In this document: piece by piece, positions 27,189 through 39,493 of the stretch | How the letters are laid out: every line of letters begins with the position of its first letter | How positions within the stretch are numbered: the first letter of the stretch is position 1 | Assembly: GCA_002700095.1 (NCBI GenBank) | Contig: PACL01000039.1 | Location: 1-64,000 of the forward strand | Length of the DNA: 64,000 nucleotides | DNA from: Fulvimarina sp. | Lineage (GTDB): Bacteria > Pseudomonadota > Alphaproteobacteria > Rhizobiales > Rhizobiaceae | Direction: 5' to 3' | Notes under the pieces: generated by a model | The model's database searches: none | What the model saw: the letters and a program-made list of their open reading frames with translations, nothing else | Told to the model about the DNA's origin: nothing | Translations under genes and position numbers: made by a program

Positions 27189-27392
27189 GGGGGGCTCCTG
27201 TGAGGTCGATCCATTGCCGTCCTTATGGGGGGCAGGTCGTGTCGCCAGATTGCCGGGACTATACGGTTGCGTAACCTGTTGCCGGCCCTCGCTCGCGCTG
27301 AGGGGGATGGAAGCCGAAGCCAGGGTAAGCCCCGGCGGGGCGTGGGCAGGGCGCGGGGTGCGAGCCTTGCCGCAGCCGGCGGAGATTCGGCG

Positions 27393-28787
27393 TCAGGCCG
27401 CCCGCGGCAGGTCGATCCGGATCGTAAGGCCGGGCGCGTTGTCCAGCGCCGTCGCCGTGCCGCCATGGAGTTCGGCGATTGCCGTGACGAGGGCGAGGCC
27501 GAGGCCGCTGCCGGGGGTCGAGCGGCTCTGGTCGAGCCGGTAGAGCCGGCGGAAGATCTTCTCTCGATCGGCCTCGGGTACGCCCGGCCCGTCGTCCGAC
27601 ACCTCGAGGCGGGCGAAGCCGCCGGCCGGTTGCAGCGTCACCACGAGCCGGCCCGGTGCCGGCACGTGGTTGATGGCATTCTCGATCAGGTTGGCCAGAA
27701 GCTGCGTCAGAAGCTCCTCGTCGCCCTCGATGGTCAGGGGCTCAAGGGTCGCGCAGGACAAGGCATGGCCGGCATCGGCGGCGACCTCGGCATAGATCTC
27801 CACCGTCCGCGAGACGATCGCGGCGAGGTCCAGGGTGCGAAACCGCGAGCGCCGGGTGCCCGCCTCGATCTGGGCGATCCGCAGCAGCGCGTGGAAGGTG
27901 GCGATGGCAGCCTCGCTCTCGGCGATCGCCGCGTCGATCGCCGTCTCGTACTCCTGCGGCGTGCGGGGCCTGCGGCGCACCGCGTCGAGGCGCTGGTGCA
28001 GCCTTGCGAGGGGCGTGCGAAGGTCGTGGGCGATGTCCGTGGAGACCTGCCGGAGGCTGGACAGCAGCGTCTCGATCCGGGCGAGCATGGCGTTGATGTC
28101 GCCGGCCAGACGGTCGAGCTCGTCGCCGCGCCGGGACACCGGCAGGCGCAGGTCGAGCCGTCCGTCGACGATCTGGCGGGTGGTCATGGCGATCTCGTCG
28201 ACCCGGCGCGTCGGCCCGCGCGACACCAGGAAGCCGCCGATAAGGGCGAGCGCGGCCGTGACCAGGCCACCGATCAGCATGGCCGAGAGGATGATCTCCT
28301 GGGTCTCGTCGAGAATGTGGGAATTGCGCCCGATCACCACCCGGAAGGGGCCGATCGCCTCGCCCCGCGAGAGGAGGATCACCTCGTGGTCCTCGTTGTG
28401 CGCCGCGGCGGCGGCGAGGTCAGGCGAGGCCGCGATGGTGGGGCGCGTCAGCCTGCCCTCCTGCCAGCCGGATCGCCAGAGACTTTTCGGCAGGTTGCCG
28501 GCGAGCCTCGTCCCGGCGTCGTCGAGGACGAGGAGGAACCGATCCTCGGAGGCCGCCTCGCCGAGCTCGGCGAAGTCCTCCCGCAGGGCCGCATCACCCC
28601 CCGCGGCATAGGCCTGGCGCAGCCGCTGCAGGTCCTCGGTGATCTGGGCGCGCAGGGTGTTTTCCAGTTCGCCTGACGCGATCACGTAGGTCGTCCCGAG
28701 GATGACGAGGACGGAAACGACGAAGAAGGCCGTGCAGATCATCGCGACGCGAAACGAGATCGAGCGGAATTCGGCGGGAAGCAGCAT
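27393..28787 (-). CDS. Two-component sensor histidine kinase
   Basis: 464 residues. One N-terminal membrane helix, a periplasmic region of about 130 residues, a second helix (AMLIGGLVTAALALIGGF), HAMP linker, phosphoacceptor STDIAHDLRTPLARL, then the ATPase domain with N box (NLIENAINH), DDGPGVP and GSGLGLALV. The ATG at 28787 overlaps the response regulator stop (TGATG), so the two are co-translated. The signal is unknown; the exported phosphatase gene at the head of the operon suggests an envelope cue. Confidence 0.92.
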   Translation of the reverse strand: MLLPAEFRSISFRVAMICTAFFVVSVLVILGTTYVIASGELENTLRAQITEDLQRLRQAYAAGGDAALREDFAELGEAASEDRFLLVLDDAGTRLAGNLPKSLWRSGWQEGRLTRPTIAASPDLAAAAAHNEDHEVILLSRGEAIGPFRVVIGRNSHILDETQEIILSAMLIGGLVTAALALIGGFLVSRGPTRRVDEIAMTTRQIVDGRLDLRLPVSRRGDELDRLAGDINAMLARIETLLSSLRQVSTDIAHDLRTPLARLHQRLDAVRRRPRTPQEYETAIDAAIAESEAAIATFHALLRIAQIEAGTRRSRFRTLDLAAIVSRTVEIYAEVAADAGHALSCATLEPLTIEGDEELLTQLLANLIENAINHVPAPGRLVVTLQPAGGFARLEVSDDGPGVPEADREKIFRRLYRLDQSRSTPGSGLGLALVTAIAELHGGTATALDNAPGLTIRIDLPRAA

Positions 28788-29464
28788 CAGGCCGGGGTGT
28801 TCAGCATGTAGCCGGAGCCGCGGATGGTGCGGATCATCTCGCCGGAAAAGGGCCTGTCGACCTTGGAGCGAAGGCGGCTGACATGGGTCTCGACGACGTT
28901 GGTCTTCGGATCGAAGTGAAATTCCCATACCCGTTCGAGCAGCATGGTGCGGGTCAGCACCCGGCCGCGGTTGCGCATCATGTATTCGAGCAGGCGGAAC
29001 TCGCGCGGCTGCAGGTCGATGTCGCTCGCCCCGCGCCGCACCGTGCGGGCGATCAGGTTCATCTCGAGGTCGCCGACCTTCAGCACCGTTTCCTCGCGGC
29101 GCAGCGGCGAGCGCCGGGCGAGCGCGTTCAGCCGCGCCATCAGCTCGGAGAAGGCGAAGGGCTTGACCAGATAGTCGTCGGCGCCGGCCTCCAGCCCCTC
29201 GACCCGGTCGTCGAGGCCGGAGACCGAGGTGAGGAAGATCACCGGCGTGTCGCGCCCCGACGAGCGCAGGGCCTTGACGATCGACAGCCCGTCGAGGCCC
29301 GGCAGCATCCGGTCGACGACGATGGCGTCGTAGTCCCTGGTGCAGGCGAGTTCGAGGCCGTTCGGGCCGGAGGCGGAATGGTCGGGGTCATGCCCCTCCT
29401 CCTTCAGGCCTGCGACGACGTAGTCGGCGGTCGAGCGGTCGTCCTCGATGACCAACACTTTCAT
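28787..29464 (-). CDS. OmpR-family response regulator
   Basis: 225 residues. Receiver domain with the acidic pocket IEDD, phosphorylated Asp51 (VVDRMLP), and Lys in YLVKPF; the C-terminal winged helix has RLLEYMMRNRGRVLTR and VVETHVSRLRSKVD. Its start overlaps the phosphatase stop by 4 nt (ATGA) and its stop overlaps the kinase start. It acts with that kinase to control transcription, perhaps of its own operon through the inverted repeat at 30123-30140. Confidence 0.94.
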   Translation of the reverse strand: MKVLVIEDDRSTADYVVAGLKEEGHDPDHSASGPNGLELACTRDYDAIVVDRMLPGLDGLSIVKALRSSGRDTPVIFLTSVSGLDDRVEGLEAGADDYLVKPFAFSELMARLNALARRSPLRREETVLKVGDLEMNLIARTVRRGASDIDLQPREFRLLEYMMRNRGRVLTRTMLLERVWEFHFDPKTNVVETHVSRLRSKVDRPFSGEMIRTIRGSGYMLNTPA

Positions 29465-30057
29465 GGCGGGCTGCCTCCCGGAGCGGTTTCCTTCGAAGCC
29501 TGCTGTTCGTCGACGAAATGCTCGAAGGCCCGATCCATAGCGCCGGTCCTGCTGGTCAGCCAGGGAAAATGCCCGTAGGCGAAGGAGAGCTGCCCGCGAG
29601 CCGCATCGGCGGATCGTCCCGCCACGGCATATTCATAGATGGCGCTGGCAAGCCCCGACCGGTCCGCTCCGCCCATGCAATGGATGAGCAGAGGCTTCGG
29701 CGCTGTCCGGATGGCCGTCTCGATCTCCCGCAGGGTCGCCATCGACGGCTCGCGGTTGGCGGAGATGCCAAGGGAGATGCTCTGCACCCCGTTCTCGGCC
29801 GCCACCAGTTGCTCGTCGCGGTACCACGCCTCTCCCGGATTGGCGCCGCGCAGGTTGAGGATGGAGCGGATATGGGTGCGGTCGATCAGCTGCTGGAGCT
29901 GGTCGGCGTCGAGCTGGCCGGAGCGATAGACCACGCCTGGTTCCACGGCATGGATGTTCCCGGACAAGGACAGGTATCCCGCATAGGTCGCCGGCGCGGC
30001 GACGAGGAGAAGCGCGCAGAGGACGGCACGTCTGAGGGCTTTGGGAAATGATGGCAT
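29461..30057 (-). CDS. Exported dual-specificity/tyrosine phosphatase-like protein
   Basis: 198 residues. The N-terminus is a signal peptide or anchor (ALRRAVLCALLLVAAPATYA). The phosphatase loop is IHCMGGADRSG, matching HCX5R (Cys127, Arg133), with an upstream NLRG element as in the DSP/PTP family. It would act in the periplasm. It heads an operon with the response regulator and kinase and overlaps the former by 4 nt. No clear ribosome site precedes the ATG; instead a perfect 15-nt-stem hairpin ends 3 nt before it. Confidence 0.82.
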   Translation of the reverse strand: MPSFPKALRRAVLCALLLVAAPATYAGYLSLSGNIHAVEPGVVYRSGQLDADQLQQLIDRTHIRSILNLRGANPGEAWYRDEQLVAAENGVQSISLGISANREPSMATLREIETAIRTAPKPLLIHCMGGADRSGLASAIYEYAVAGRSADAARGQLSFAYGHFPWLTSRTGAMDRAFEHFVDEQQASKETAPGGSPP

Positions 30058-30060
30058 CGT

Positions 30061-30094
30061 CGCTAGCTCGGGAAGTTGCCTTCCCGAGCTAGCG
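30061..30094 (-). promoter_or_regulatory. Perfect hairpin directly before the phosphatase start
   Basis: CGCTAGCTCGGGAAG and CTTCCCGAGCTAGCG, 15-nt arms with a 4-nt loop, ending 3 nt from the ATG at 30057. The region where a ribosome site should be (GAGCTAGCGACG) is inside the 3' arm. It could terminate ilvD transcription 90 nt upstream, or control translation of the operon; the lack of a T run makes the second plausible. Confidence 0.55.
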
Positions 30095-30122
30095 TGCTCG
30101 TCATTCCGTCAGATGGCGGGAC

Positions 30123-30140
30123 CTATACGGATCGGTATAG
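30123..30140. promoter_or_regulatory. Inverted repeat upstream of the phosphatase-regulator-kinase operon
   Basis: CTATAC and GTATAG arms around a 6-nt centre, 66 nt upstream of the operon start and between ilvD and the hairpin. It is AT-rich against the local background; it may hold a -10 element or a response regulator site. Confidence 0.4.
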
Positions 30141-30186
30141 TCGCCGCCGAGCGCTGACGCGGCCTCGTCAGTCGACTTTGGGCCGG

Positions 30187-32022
30187 TCAGTCGACCTGGC
30201 GCACCGCGCCCTTGGCGGCGCTGGTGGTGAGCGCCGCATAGGCCTTCAGCGCCTGGGTCACCTTGCGGGGGCGCTGTTCGGCGGGCTTCCAGCCCTTCGC
30301 CTCCTGCGCCTCGCGGCGACGGGCGAGTTCGGCGTCGTCGACGGCGAGATGGATCTTGCGGTTCGGGATGTCGATCTCGATCGTGTCGCCCTCCTGAACG
30401 AGGCCGATCGTACCGCCTTCCGCCGCCTCCGGCGAGACGTGGCCGATGGAGAGCCCCGAGGAGCCGCCGGAGAAGCGCCCGTCGGTGACGAGAGCGCAGT
30501 CCTTGCCGAGGCCCTTCGACTTCAGATAGCTCGTCGGATAGAGCATTTCCTGCATGCCAGGGCCGCCGCGCGGGCCCTCGTAGCGGATGAGGACGATGTC
30601 GCCGGGCTTCACCTCATTCGACAGGATCGCCTTCACCGAGGCGTCCTGGCTCTCGAAGATCCGGGCGGGGCCGGAGAAGGTGAGGATCGAGGCGTCGACG
30701 CCGGCGGTCTTCACGATGCAGCCGTCCTCGGCGAGATTGCCGTAGAGGACCGCGAGGCCGCCATCCTTGGAAAAGGCGTTGTCGGCCGAGCGGATCGCGC
30801 CTTTCACCCGGTCGAGATCGAGATCGTCCCAGCGCCGCTCCTGGCTGAAGGCGGTCTGGGTCGGCACGCCGCCGGGGGCGGCGCGGAAGAAGTCGTGGAC
30901 GGTGGTGCTGGAGGTGCGCACGACGTCCCAGCGATCGAGAGCATCACCGAGGCTTTCGGCATGGACCGAGCCGACCGAGGTATCGAGGAGGCCGGCGCGG
31001 TCGAGTTCGCCGAGGATCGCCATGATGCCGCCGGCCCGGTGGACGTCCTCCATGTGGACGTTGGCGACGGCCGGCGCGACCTTGCACAGCACCGGGACCC
31101 GGCGCGACAGCCGGTCGATGTCGCTCATGGTGAAGTCGACCTCGCCCTCGTGGGCGGCGGCGAGGAGATGCAGGACGGTGTTGGTCGAGCCGCCCATGGC
31201 GATGTCGAGGGTCATGGCGTTCTCGAAGGCGGCAAAGCTGGCGATCGCCCGCGGCAGCACGGAATAGTCGTCCTGCTCGTAATGGCGCTTGGCGAGATCG
31301 ACGATCAGGTGGCCAGCCTCGACGAACAGCCGGCGGCGGTCGGCATGGGTGGCGAGCGTCGAGCCGTTGCCCGGCAAGGACAAGCCGAGGGCCTCGGTGA
31401 GGCAGTTCATGGAATTGGCGGTGAACATGCCCGAGCAGGAGCCGCAGGTCGGGCAGGCGGAGCGCTCGATGGTGGCGACGTCCTCGTCGGACACCCGGTC
31501 GTCGGCGGCCGCGACCATGGCGTCGACGAGATCCAGCGCCTTGGCCTCGCCGTTAGACAGGACGACCTTGCCGGCCTCCATCGGGCCGCCGGAGACGAAG
31601 ACGACGGGGATGTTCAGCCGCAGGGCGGCCATCAGCATGCCTGGCGTGATCTTGTCGCAGTTGGAGATGCAGACCATGGCGTCGGCGCAGTGCGCATTGA
31701 CCATGTATTCGACGCTGTCGGCGATGAGCTCGCGGGACGGCAGCGAATAGAGCATGCCGTCATGGCCCATGGCGATGCCGTCATCCACCGCGATGGTGTT
31801 GAATTCCTTGGCAACGCCGCCCGCCTGTTCGATCTCGCGGGCGACCAGCTGGCCGAGATCCTTCAGATGCACGTGGCCGGGCACGAACTGGGTGAAGGAG
31901 TTGACGACGGCGATGATCGGCTTGCCGAAATCGCCGTCCTTCATGCCGGTGGCGCGCCACAGGCCGCGCGCGCCGGCCATGTTGCGGCCGTGGGTGGTCG
32001 TGCGGGAGCGATAGGCGGGCAT
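30187..32022 (-). CDS. ilvD: Dihydroxy-acid dehydratase
   Basis: 611 residues, the usual length. It converts 2,3-dihydroxy acids to 2-keto acids in valine, leucine and isoleucine synthesis. Fe-S cysteines appear in [12 protein letters not shown] and [30 protein letters not shown] precedes the ATG at 32022; the frame extends further without support. It is monocistronic. A 1727-codon open frame on the opposite strand over ilvD and secA is a GC-bias artefact. Confidence 0.97.
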   Translation of the reverse strand: MPAYRSRTTTHGRNMAGARGLWRATGMKDGDFGKPIIAVVNSFTQFVPGHVHLKDLGQLVAREIEQAGGVAKEFNTIAVDDGIAMGHDGMLYSLPSRELIADSVEYMVNAHCADAMVCISNCDKITPGMLMAALRLNIPVVFVSGGPMEAGKVVLSNGEAKALDLVDAMVAAADDRVSDEDVATIERSACPTCGSCSGMFTANSMNCLTEALGLSLPGNGSTLATHADRRRLFVEAGHLIVDLAKRHYEQDDYSVLPRAIASFAAFENAMTLDIAMGGSTNTVLHLLAAAHEGEVDFTMSDIDRLSRRVPVLCKVAPAVANVHMEDVHRAGGIMAILGELDRAGLLDTSVGSVHAESLGDALDRWDVVRTSSTTVHDFFRAAPGGVPTQTAFSQERRWDDLDLDRVKGAIRSADNAFSKDGGLAVLYGNLAEDGCIVKTAGVDASILTFSGPARIFESQDASVKAILSNEVKPGDIVLIRYEGPRGGPGMQEMLYPTSYLKSKGLGKDCALVTDGRFSGGSSGLSIGHVSPEAAEGGTIGLVQEGDTIEIDIPNRKIHLAVDDAELARRREAQEAKGWKPAEQRPRKVTQALKAYAALTTSAAKGAVRQVD

Positions 32023-32298
32023 GGGATCCTCCGGTCTTCTTCTTTGAGCTGTGCGTCGAATGGTCGTTCGACCGAGCGCATATACCCGATCGGGCGATGT
32101 TCCAATTGCCGGCCCGTTTGGGGCGCGGAAAAAGCCGGCGGCGGGGCTCTGGCCGGGCCTCGAAACGACAGGGGCGGGCCGAAACGACAACGGCGGGCCG
32201 GCGTCTCGCGCCGTCCCGCCGATCGTCACCCGTTCAGGTGCTTGCGATCGCCCCGCCCGCCGGAGATCTCCGGCGAAGGCGGCCGCAGGCGAAAGGCC

Positions 32299-35019
<2,721 letters not shown>

Positions 35020-35299
35020 GAAGGGGTCCTTCCAATACTTTTCAGAGAGGCGACGAGGCCGGTAGAACGTCGGCCGCAGCCGCCGTCCCGGTCGATCGTG
35101 GCGGTGTCGGGAGCCTGCAATCTCAGCGGAAGGCGGCTGGACTTTCGGTTGGCGCGAGAGATAAGAGGGGGCAAATCCGATGTCAACGGCGGCGGCAGGC
35201 CGCGTTGCGGGCGGCGGCCGAAGCGGCCTCGAAGGGAGCGGCATGCCGAGCGTCGGTGATCCCCCGTTTCATCAGAAGTCCCTGGAAGGAATCGTCTCG

Positions 35300-36190
35300 A
35301 TGGTAAGAAATTTCGGCGTCCTGCTCTCGGCGGGCGTATTCGCGGCCGTGACCTTCGGCCAGCCCGCGGCAGCGGCCGACGGCGACGTGATCGCCACGAT
35401 CGGCAAGGACCAGGTGACCGAGGCCGAGCTGAAGGCCGCCGAGGCCGAGCTCGGCCCGCAGTTCCAGCAGATGCCTGAGGATCGCCGGCGCTTCGCCGTC
35501 TTGTCGGCCCTCATCGACATCAAGGCGCTGGCCGCCGAGGCCGAGAAGGCCAAGCTGCAGGACGAGGCGGCGGTCGCCGCCCAGCTGGAGTTCGAGCGCG
35601 ACCGCACCCTCCACAACGCCTATTTTGCGAAGAACGCCGTCTCGACCGTCACCGACGACGAGCTGCAGGCGCGCTACGACAAGGAAATCAAGGCGATGCC
35701 GCCCCGCAAGGAGGTGCACGCCCGCCACATTCTGCTGAAGACCAAGGAAGAGGCCGAAGCCGTCGTCAAGCAGCTCGAGGACGGCGCCGATTTCGACACC
35801 CTCGCCAAGGAGAAGTCGACGGGCCCCTCCGGCCCCGACGGCGGCGACCTCGGCTTCTTCGGCCAGGGCCAGATGGTGCCGCCCTTCGAGAAGGCCGCCT
35901 TCGCGCTCGAGCCCGGCCAGTACACCAAGGAGCCGGTCGAAACCCAGTTCGGCTGGCACGTGATCAAGGTCGAGGAGACCCGCGACGCGCCGGCGCCGGA
36001 ATTCGCGCAGGTCAAGGACCAGCTGCGCCAGCTCGTGCTGCGCGAGAAGTACATGGCGATGGTCGGCAAGGCGCGTCAGGGACTCGGCATCGAATATGTC
36101 GACCCGCAGATGAAGGCGCAGGTCGAGAGCATCGAGAAGGAAATCGAGAGCGGCCAGCCGGCCGGCGAAGCGGCTCCGTCCGCGAACTGA
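35300..36190 (+). CDS. Periplasmic parvulin-type peptidyl-prolyl cis-trans isomerase
   Basis: 296 residues. Signal peptide VRNFGVLLSAGVFAAVTFGQ with cleavage likely at AAA-DGD. A SurA-like N-terminal helical region precedes the parvulin domain (EVHARHILLKTKEEAEAVV ... GDLGFFGQGQMVPPFEKAAF). It helps outer-membrane and periplasmic proteins fold. AAGGAATC precedes the chosen ATG; the frame runs back to 35180. Divergent from secA and followed by argJ, as expected for Hyphomicrobiales. Confidence 0.9.
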   Translation: MVRNFGVLLSAGVFAAVTFGQPAAAADGDVIATIGKDQVTEAELKAAEAELGPQFQQMPEDRRRFAVLSALIDIKALAAEAEKAKLQDEAAVAAQLEFERDRTLHNAYFAKNAVSTVTDDELQARYDKEIKAMPPRKEVHARHILLKTKEEAEAVVKQLEDGADFDTLAKEKSTGPSGPDGGDLGFFGQGQMVPPFEKAAFALEPGQYTKEPVETQFGWHVIKVEETRDAPAPEFAQVKDQLRQLVLREKYMAMVGKARQGLGIEYVDPQMKAQVESIEKEIESGQPAGEAAPSAN

Positions 36191-36300
36191 GGCGCTTCGG
36201 CGGCGTGGGCGCCTAAGCGCCCGCCCCGCCGAGACACCGAGGTCTGGTCCGATCCGTCCCCCGCGGCTTTGCGCCCGCGGCTTGGAAGAAAGCGTCCGCC

Positions 36301-37542
36301 ATGTCCCATCCCGTCTCTCCGCTCGCTCCGACGGTCTTTCCGGACCTGCCGGACATCGCCGGCCTGCGCATCGCCACGGCCGAGGCCGGCATCAAGTACA
36401 AGAACCGCACCGACCTTCTGATGATGGTGTTCGACGCGCCGACGGCGGTCGCCGGCGTCTTCACCCGGTCGAAGTGCCCCTCCGCCCCCGTCGACTTCTG
36501 CCGCGACAATCTTTCCGGCGGCTCGGCGAGGGCGCTGGTGGTCAATTCCGGCAACGCCAACGCGTTTACCGGGCGGCGCGGCCGCGAATCGACGGCGCTG
36601 ACCGCCGAGGCGGCGGCGAAGGCGGTGGGCTGCGCGCCGTCGGAGGTCTTCCTCGCCTCCACCGGGGTGATCGGCGAGCCGCTCGACGCCGGCCGCTTCT
36701 CGCATCTTCTCGGCGGTCTTGCCGAGGCGGCGACGGGCGATCGCTGGCGCCACGCGGCCGAGGCGATCATGACCACCGACACCTATCCGAAGGTCGCGAC
36801 CCGCAACGTCGAGATCGGCGGCTGCGCCGTCACCATCAACGGCATCGCCAAGGGCGCCGGCATGATCGCGCCGGACATGGCGACGATGCTGTCCTTCCTC
36901 GCCACCGACGCGGCGATCGCAGCGCCGGCCCTGCAGGCGATGCTGAAAGAGGCGGTCGAGCCGAGCTTCAACTCCGTCACCGTCGACAGCGACACCTCGA
37001 CCTCGGACACGCTGTTGTTCTTCGCCACGGGCGCCGCGGCGACGCGTGGCTGCCCGGCGATCGAGGACGCTTCCGATCCCCGGCTCGGTGCATTCCGCGA
37101 CGCCCTCGCCTCGCTGCTCCTCGACCTCGCCCGCCAGGTGGCGCGGGACGGCGAGGGCGCGCGCAAGGAGATCCAGGTCACGGTGGAGGGGGCGCTCAGC
37201 GACCAGGCGGCCAAGCGCATCGCCCTGTCGATCGCCAATTCGCCCCTGGTCAAGACTGCCGTCGCCGGCGAGGACGCCAATTGGGGCCGGGTCGTCATGG
37301 CCGTCGGCAAGGCCGGCGAGGAAGCCGACCGGGACCGCCTCGCCATTCATTTCGGCGACGTCCGCGTGGCTGTCGCCGGGGAACGGGATCCGGATTATTC
37401 GGAAGCTTCGGCCTCGGCGGTGATGCGCCGCGACGAGGTTCCAATCCGCGTCGAGCTCGGCCTCGGCACCGGCCGCTGGACGGTCTATAGCTGTGACCTG
37501 ACCAAGGAGTATGTCGCGATCAATGGCGATTACCGAAGCTGA
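36301..37542 (+). CDS. argJ: Bifunctional glutamate N-acetyltransferase/ornithine acetyltransferase
   Basis: 413 residues. It recycles the acetyl group from N-acetylornithine to glutamate in arginine synthesis. The precursor cleaves itself at Ala194-Thr195 in [14 protein letters not shown], where Thr195 becomes the nucleophile. [10 protein letters not shown] and the C-terminal end ...[10 protein letters not shown] are family-typical. The GNAT gene overlaps its 3' end by about 20 nt. Confidence 0.97.
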   Translation: MSHPVSPLAPTVFPDLPDIAGLRIATAEAGIKYKNRTDLLMMVFDAPTAVAGVFTRSKCPSAPVDFCRDNLSGGSARALVVNSGNANAFTGRRGRESTALTAEAAAKAVGCAPSEVFLASTGVIGEPLDAGRFSHLLGGLAEAATGDRWRHAAEAIMTTDTYPKVATRNVEIGGCAVTINGIAKGAGMIAPDMATMLSFLATDAAIAAPALQAMLKEAVEPSFNSVTVDSDTSTSDTLLFFATGAAATRGCPAIEDASDPRLGAFRDALASLLLDLARQVARDGEGARKEIQVTVEGALSDQAAKRIALSIANSPLVKTAVAGEDANWGRVVMAVGKAGEEADRDRLAIHFGDVRVAVAGERDPDYSEASASAVMRRDEVPIRVELGLGTGRWTVYSCDLTKEYVAINGDYRS

Positions 37543-38311
37543 GAGGATGCGCCAGCTCGCGGTCGTGCGGCGTCTCGAGGCGGCGGGGTTTCGGGCCTGG
37601 CCGGCGACCTCCACGGCCTTCGACGGCACCTGGGCCGTGCGCCTGACCCGGTCGTTTCCGGCCAAGCGGCTGAACTCGATCAATCCGCTCGACCCCTCCG
37701 ACACGACCGACATCGCCGAGCGGCTCGCCCGGGCGCGAAAAACCTTCGCCGAGGCCGGCCGCACGCTGACGGTGCGCCAGTCGCCGCTGGCGCCGCCGGA
37801 GCTCGTCGCGCATCTGGATGCCGAGGGCTGGCAGAGCTTTGCCGAGGCGATCGTGATGACCTGCGAGATCGCCCGGATCGACTTCTCCTCCTCGATGGAC
37901 CGGATCCCGATCCGCGACGCCAACCGCTATCTCGAGGCGAGCCTTGCGGTGCACGGGCGCCCGGCCTCGATGCGGGCCGGCCTCGGGGGCATCCTCTCGG
38001 CGATCCGCCCGCCCTGCGGCATGTTCGTCTGCGAGAGCGAGGCCGGACGCCCGATCGCGGTGACGCTGGCGATCCAGGACAACGACCTTGCCGGGCTCCT
38101 CGACGTCGCCGTCGCGCCGGAATGCCAGCGCCGGGGCATCGGCATCGACCTCGTCAGCACTGCGCTTCGCTATTCGATGCACAAGGGGGCGAAGACCGGC
38201 TGGGTGCAGGTGGAGGCCGACAACGTCGCCGGGCTCAACCTCTACGGCAAGCTCGGCTTCCAGGAAGCCTATCGCTACGTCTATCGGGTGCCACCGGGAG
38301 AGCGGCCTTGA
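37523..38311 (+). CDS. GNAT-family N-acetyltransferase
   Basis: 262 residues from the chosen ATG. The C-terminal half is a GNAT domain with the acetyl-CoA loop [13 protein letters not shown] and the strand [19 protein letters not shown]. The N-terminal 120 residues have another partial GNAT-like fold. The start overlaps argJ by 20 nt; other in-frame starts at 37511 and 37547 exist and the ribosome site does not decide. It is conserved beside argJ and mutT in this order; the substrate is unknown. Confidence 0.85.
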   Translation: MAITEAERMRQLAVVRRLEAAGFRAWPATSTAFDGTWAVRLTRSFPAKRLNSINPLDPSDTTDIAERLARARKTFAEAGRTLTVRQSPLAPPELVAHLDAEGWQSFAEAIVMTCEIARIDFSSSMDRIPIRDANRYLEASLAVHGRPASMRAGLGGILSAIRPPCGMFVCESEAGRPIAVTLAIQDNDLAGLLDVAVAPECQRRGIGIDLVSTALRYSMHKGAKTGWVQVEADNVAGLNLYGKLGFQEAYRYVYRVPPGERP

Positions 38312-38325
38312 GCGGGGGGAAAGAC

Positions 38326-38754
38326 TTGAGCGCGGAAAAACAGAAGCGGCTGCTCCTCGTCGTCGCCTGTGCGCTGCTCGACGCCGACGGGCGGGTGCTG
38401 ATCGCCCAGCGCCCGGAGGGCAAGTCGCTGGCCGGGCTGTGGGAGTTTCCCGGCGGCAAGGTGGAACCGGGGGAGGCGCCCGAGGCGGCGCTGATCCGTG
38501 AGCTTGCCGAGGAGCTCGGCATCGTGACGCAGGCCGCCTGCCTCGCGCCGCTGACCTTTGCCAGCCATGCCTATGACGACTTCCATCTCCTGATGCCGCT
38601 GTTCGTCTGCCGGCGGTTCGAGGGGACGCCGGCCTCTCGGGAGGGCCAGGCGCTGAAATGGGTGCGGGCGAAGGCGCTGCGGGATTATCCGATGCCGCCG
38701 GCCGACGCGCCGCTGATCGCCCATCTGATCGACCTCGTCGAGCCGCGGGGCTGA
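38326..38754 (+). CDS. mutT: 8-oxo-dGTP diphosphatase (MutT, Nudix)
   Basis: 142 residues. The Nudix box is GGKVEPGEAPEAALIREL followed by AEELG. It removes oxidised dGTP from the nucleotide pool. The start is TTG at 38326, chosen because GGGGGAAAG lies just upstream and no ATG fits the length. It begins 14 nt after the GNAT stop, so the pair is probably co-transcribed with argJ. Confidence 0.9.
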   Translation: MSAEKQKRLLLVVACALLDADGRVLIAQRPEGKSLAGLWEFPGGKVEPGEAPEAALIRELAEELGIVTQAACLAPLTFASHAYDDFHLLMPLFVCRRFEGTPASREGQALKWVRAKALRDYPMPPADAPLIAHLIDLVEPRG

Positions 38755-38920
38755 CTTCCGGCGGCAGGCCGCTGGCCAGCCGGGGAGCCGCAGATCATCG
38801 CGTCCGACGTAACGGAAGGGAAACCTTGTGTTGCGGTTCGCTTAACCCCAAGCCGCCGTCTTAAGCAGTTGTTCAGCGTTCCTTGCCAGAGTTCCCGGGC
38901 GAAACTCTGGAGGTGGCACG

Positions 38921-39247
38921 ATGGATGGGGGCGATCGCCTGGCCGAGGCGGATGTCTATGACGGCAGCCTGCCCGCGCGTCTGAAATCTTCCCCGAAAGG
39001 CCTGCTGCTGCGGGCGACGCTGTTGTTTTCCGCCGCCTTCGTCGCCCTCGCCCTGGTGATCGTGCCGATGGCCGACCGCGGCACCCATGACGTCGCTGGC
39101 GCCGGCGGTGTCGGACTCGACATGATGGCGACGGGTTCGATCGGCGGCTCGACGCAGCACTACACGGTGCGGCGCAGCGTCCTCCAGGCCCCGGGCAGCG
39201 CGCCTTGCGTCCTGTTTTCCGACGGCACCAGCCGCGGTGGCTGCTGA
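38921..39247 (+). CDS. Small single-pass membrane protein preceding a pilin gene
   Basis: 108 residues with one membrane helix (LLLRATLLFSAAFVALALVI, residues 27-46) and a Gly/Ser/Thr-rich periplasmic tail. GGAGGTGGCACG precedes the ATG. Its stop overlaps the next gene's start (TGATG), so it is translationally coupled to the Flp pilin. No enzymatic motif. It may be a pilin-associated or envelope protein; family not recognised. Confidence 0.72.
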   Translation: MDGGDRLAEADVYDGSLPARLKSSPKGLLLRATLLFSAAFVALALVIVPMADRGTHDVAGAGGVGLDMMATGSIGGSTQHYTVRRSVLQAPGSAPCVLFSDGTSRGGC

Positions 39248-39444
39248 TGACTCCCGCCCGCCCCGGATCCATCCTGGCGCTGCACCTTCGCCGGTTCGCC
39301 CGCGCCGAGAGCGGCGCGACCGCCGTCGAATACACCCTCATCGGCGTCGTCATGGCCGTGGCGATCCTCGCCATCTTCCCGATGCTGCAAGAGCCGCTGA
39401 CCAATCTCGCCACCGACATCGCGGCTGCGATCAAGCCGAACTGA
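39247..39444 (+). CDS. Flp/Fap-type pilin
   Basis: 65 residues. The type IVb pilin signature is RRFARAESGATAVEYTLIG, with prepilin cleavage expected after Gly (ESG/ATAVEY), followed by a hydrophobic helix. Such pilins form Tad/Flp adhesion pili at the cell surface. Start ATG at 39247 overlaps the previous stop. No tad/cpa secretion genes lie in the window, so export depends on a locus elsewhere. Confidence 0.85.
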   Translation: MTPARPGSILALHLRRFARAESGATAVEYTLIGVVMAVAILAIFPMLQEPLTNLATDIAAAIKPN

Positions 39445-39493
39445 CCGGCGCGAGCTCCGGCATCCGGCGTCGCTCAGGTCGCCGTACCGCCGG

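Noticed and set aside
32259-32274. GCCGGAGATCTCCGGC downstream of secA, considered as terminator
   Set aside because: A perfect palindrome without loop folds poorly, and no T run follows.
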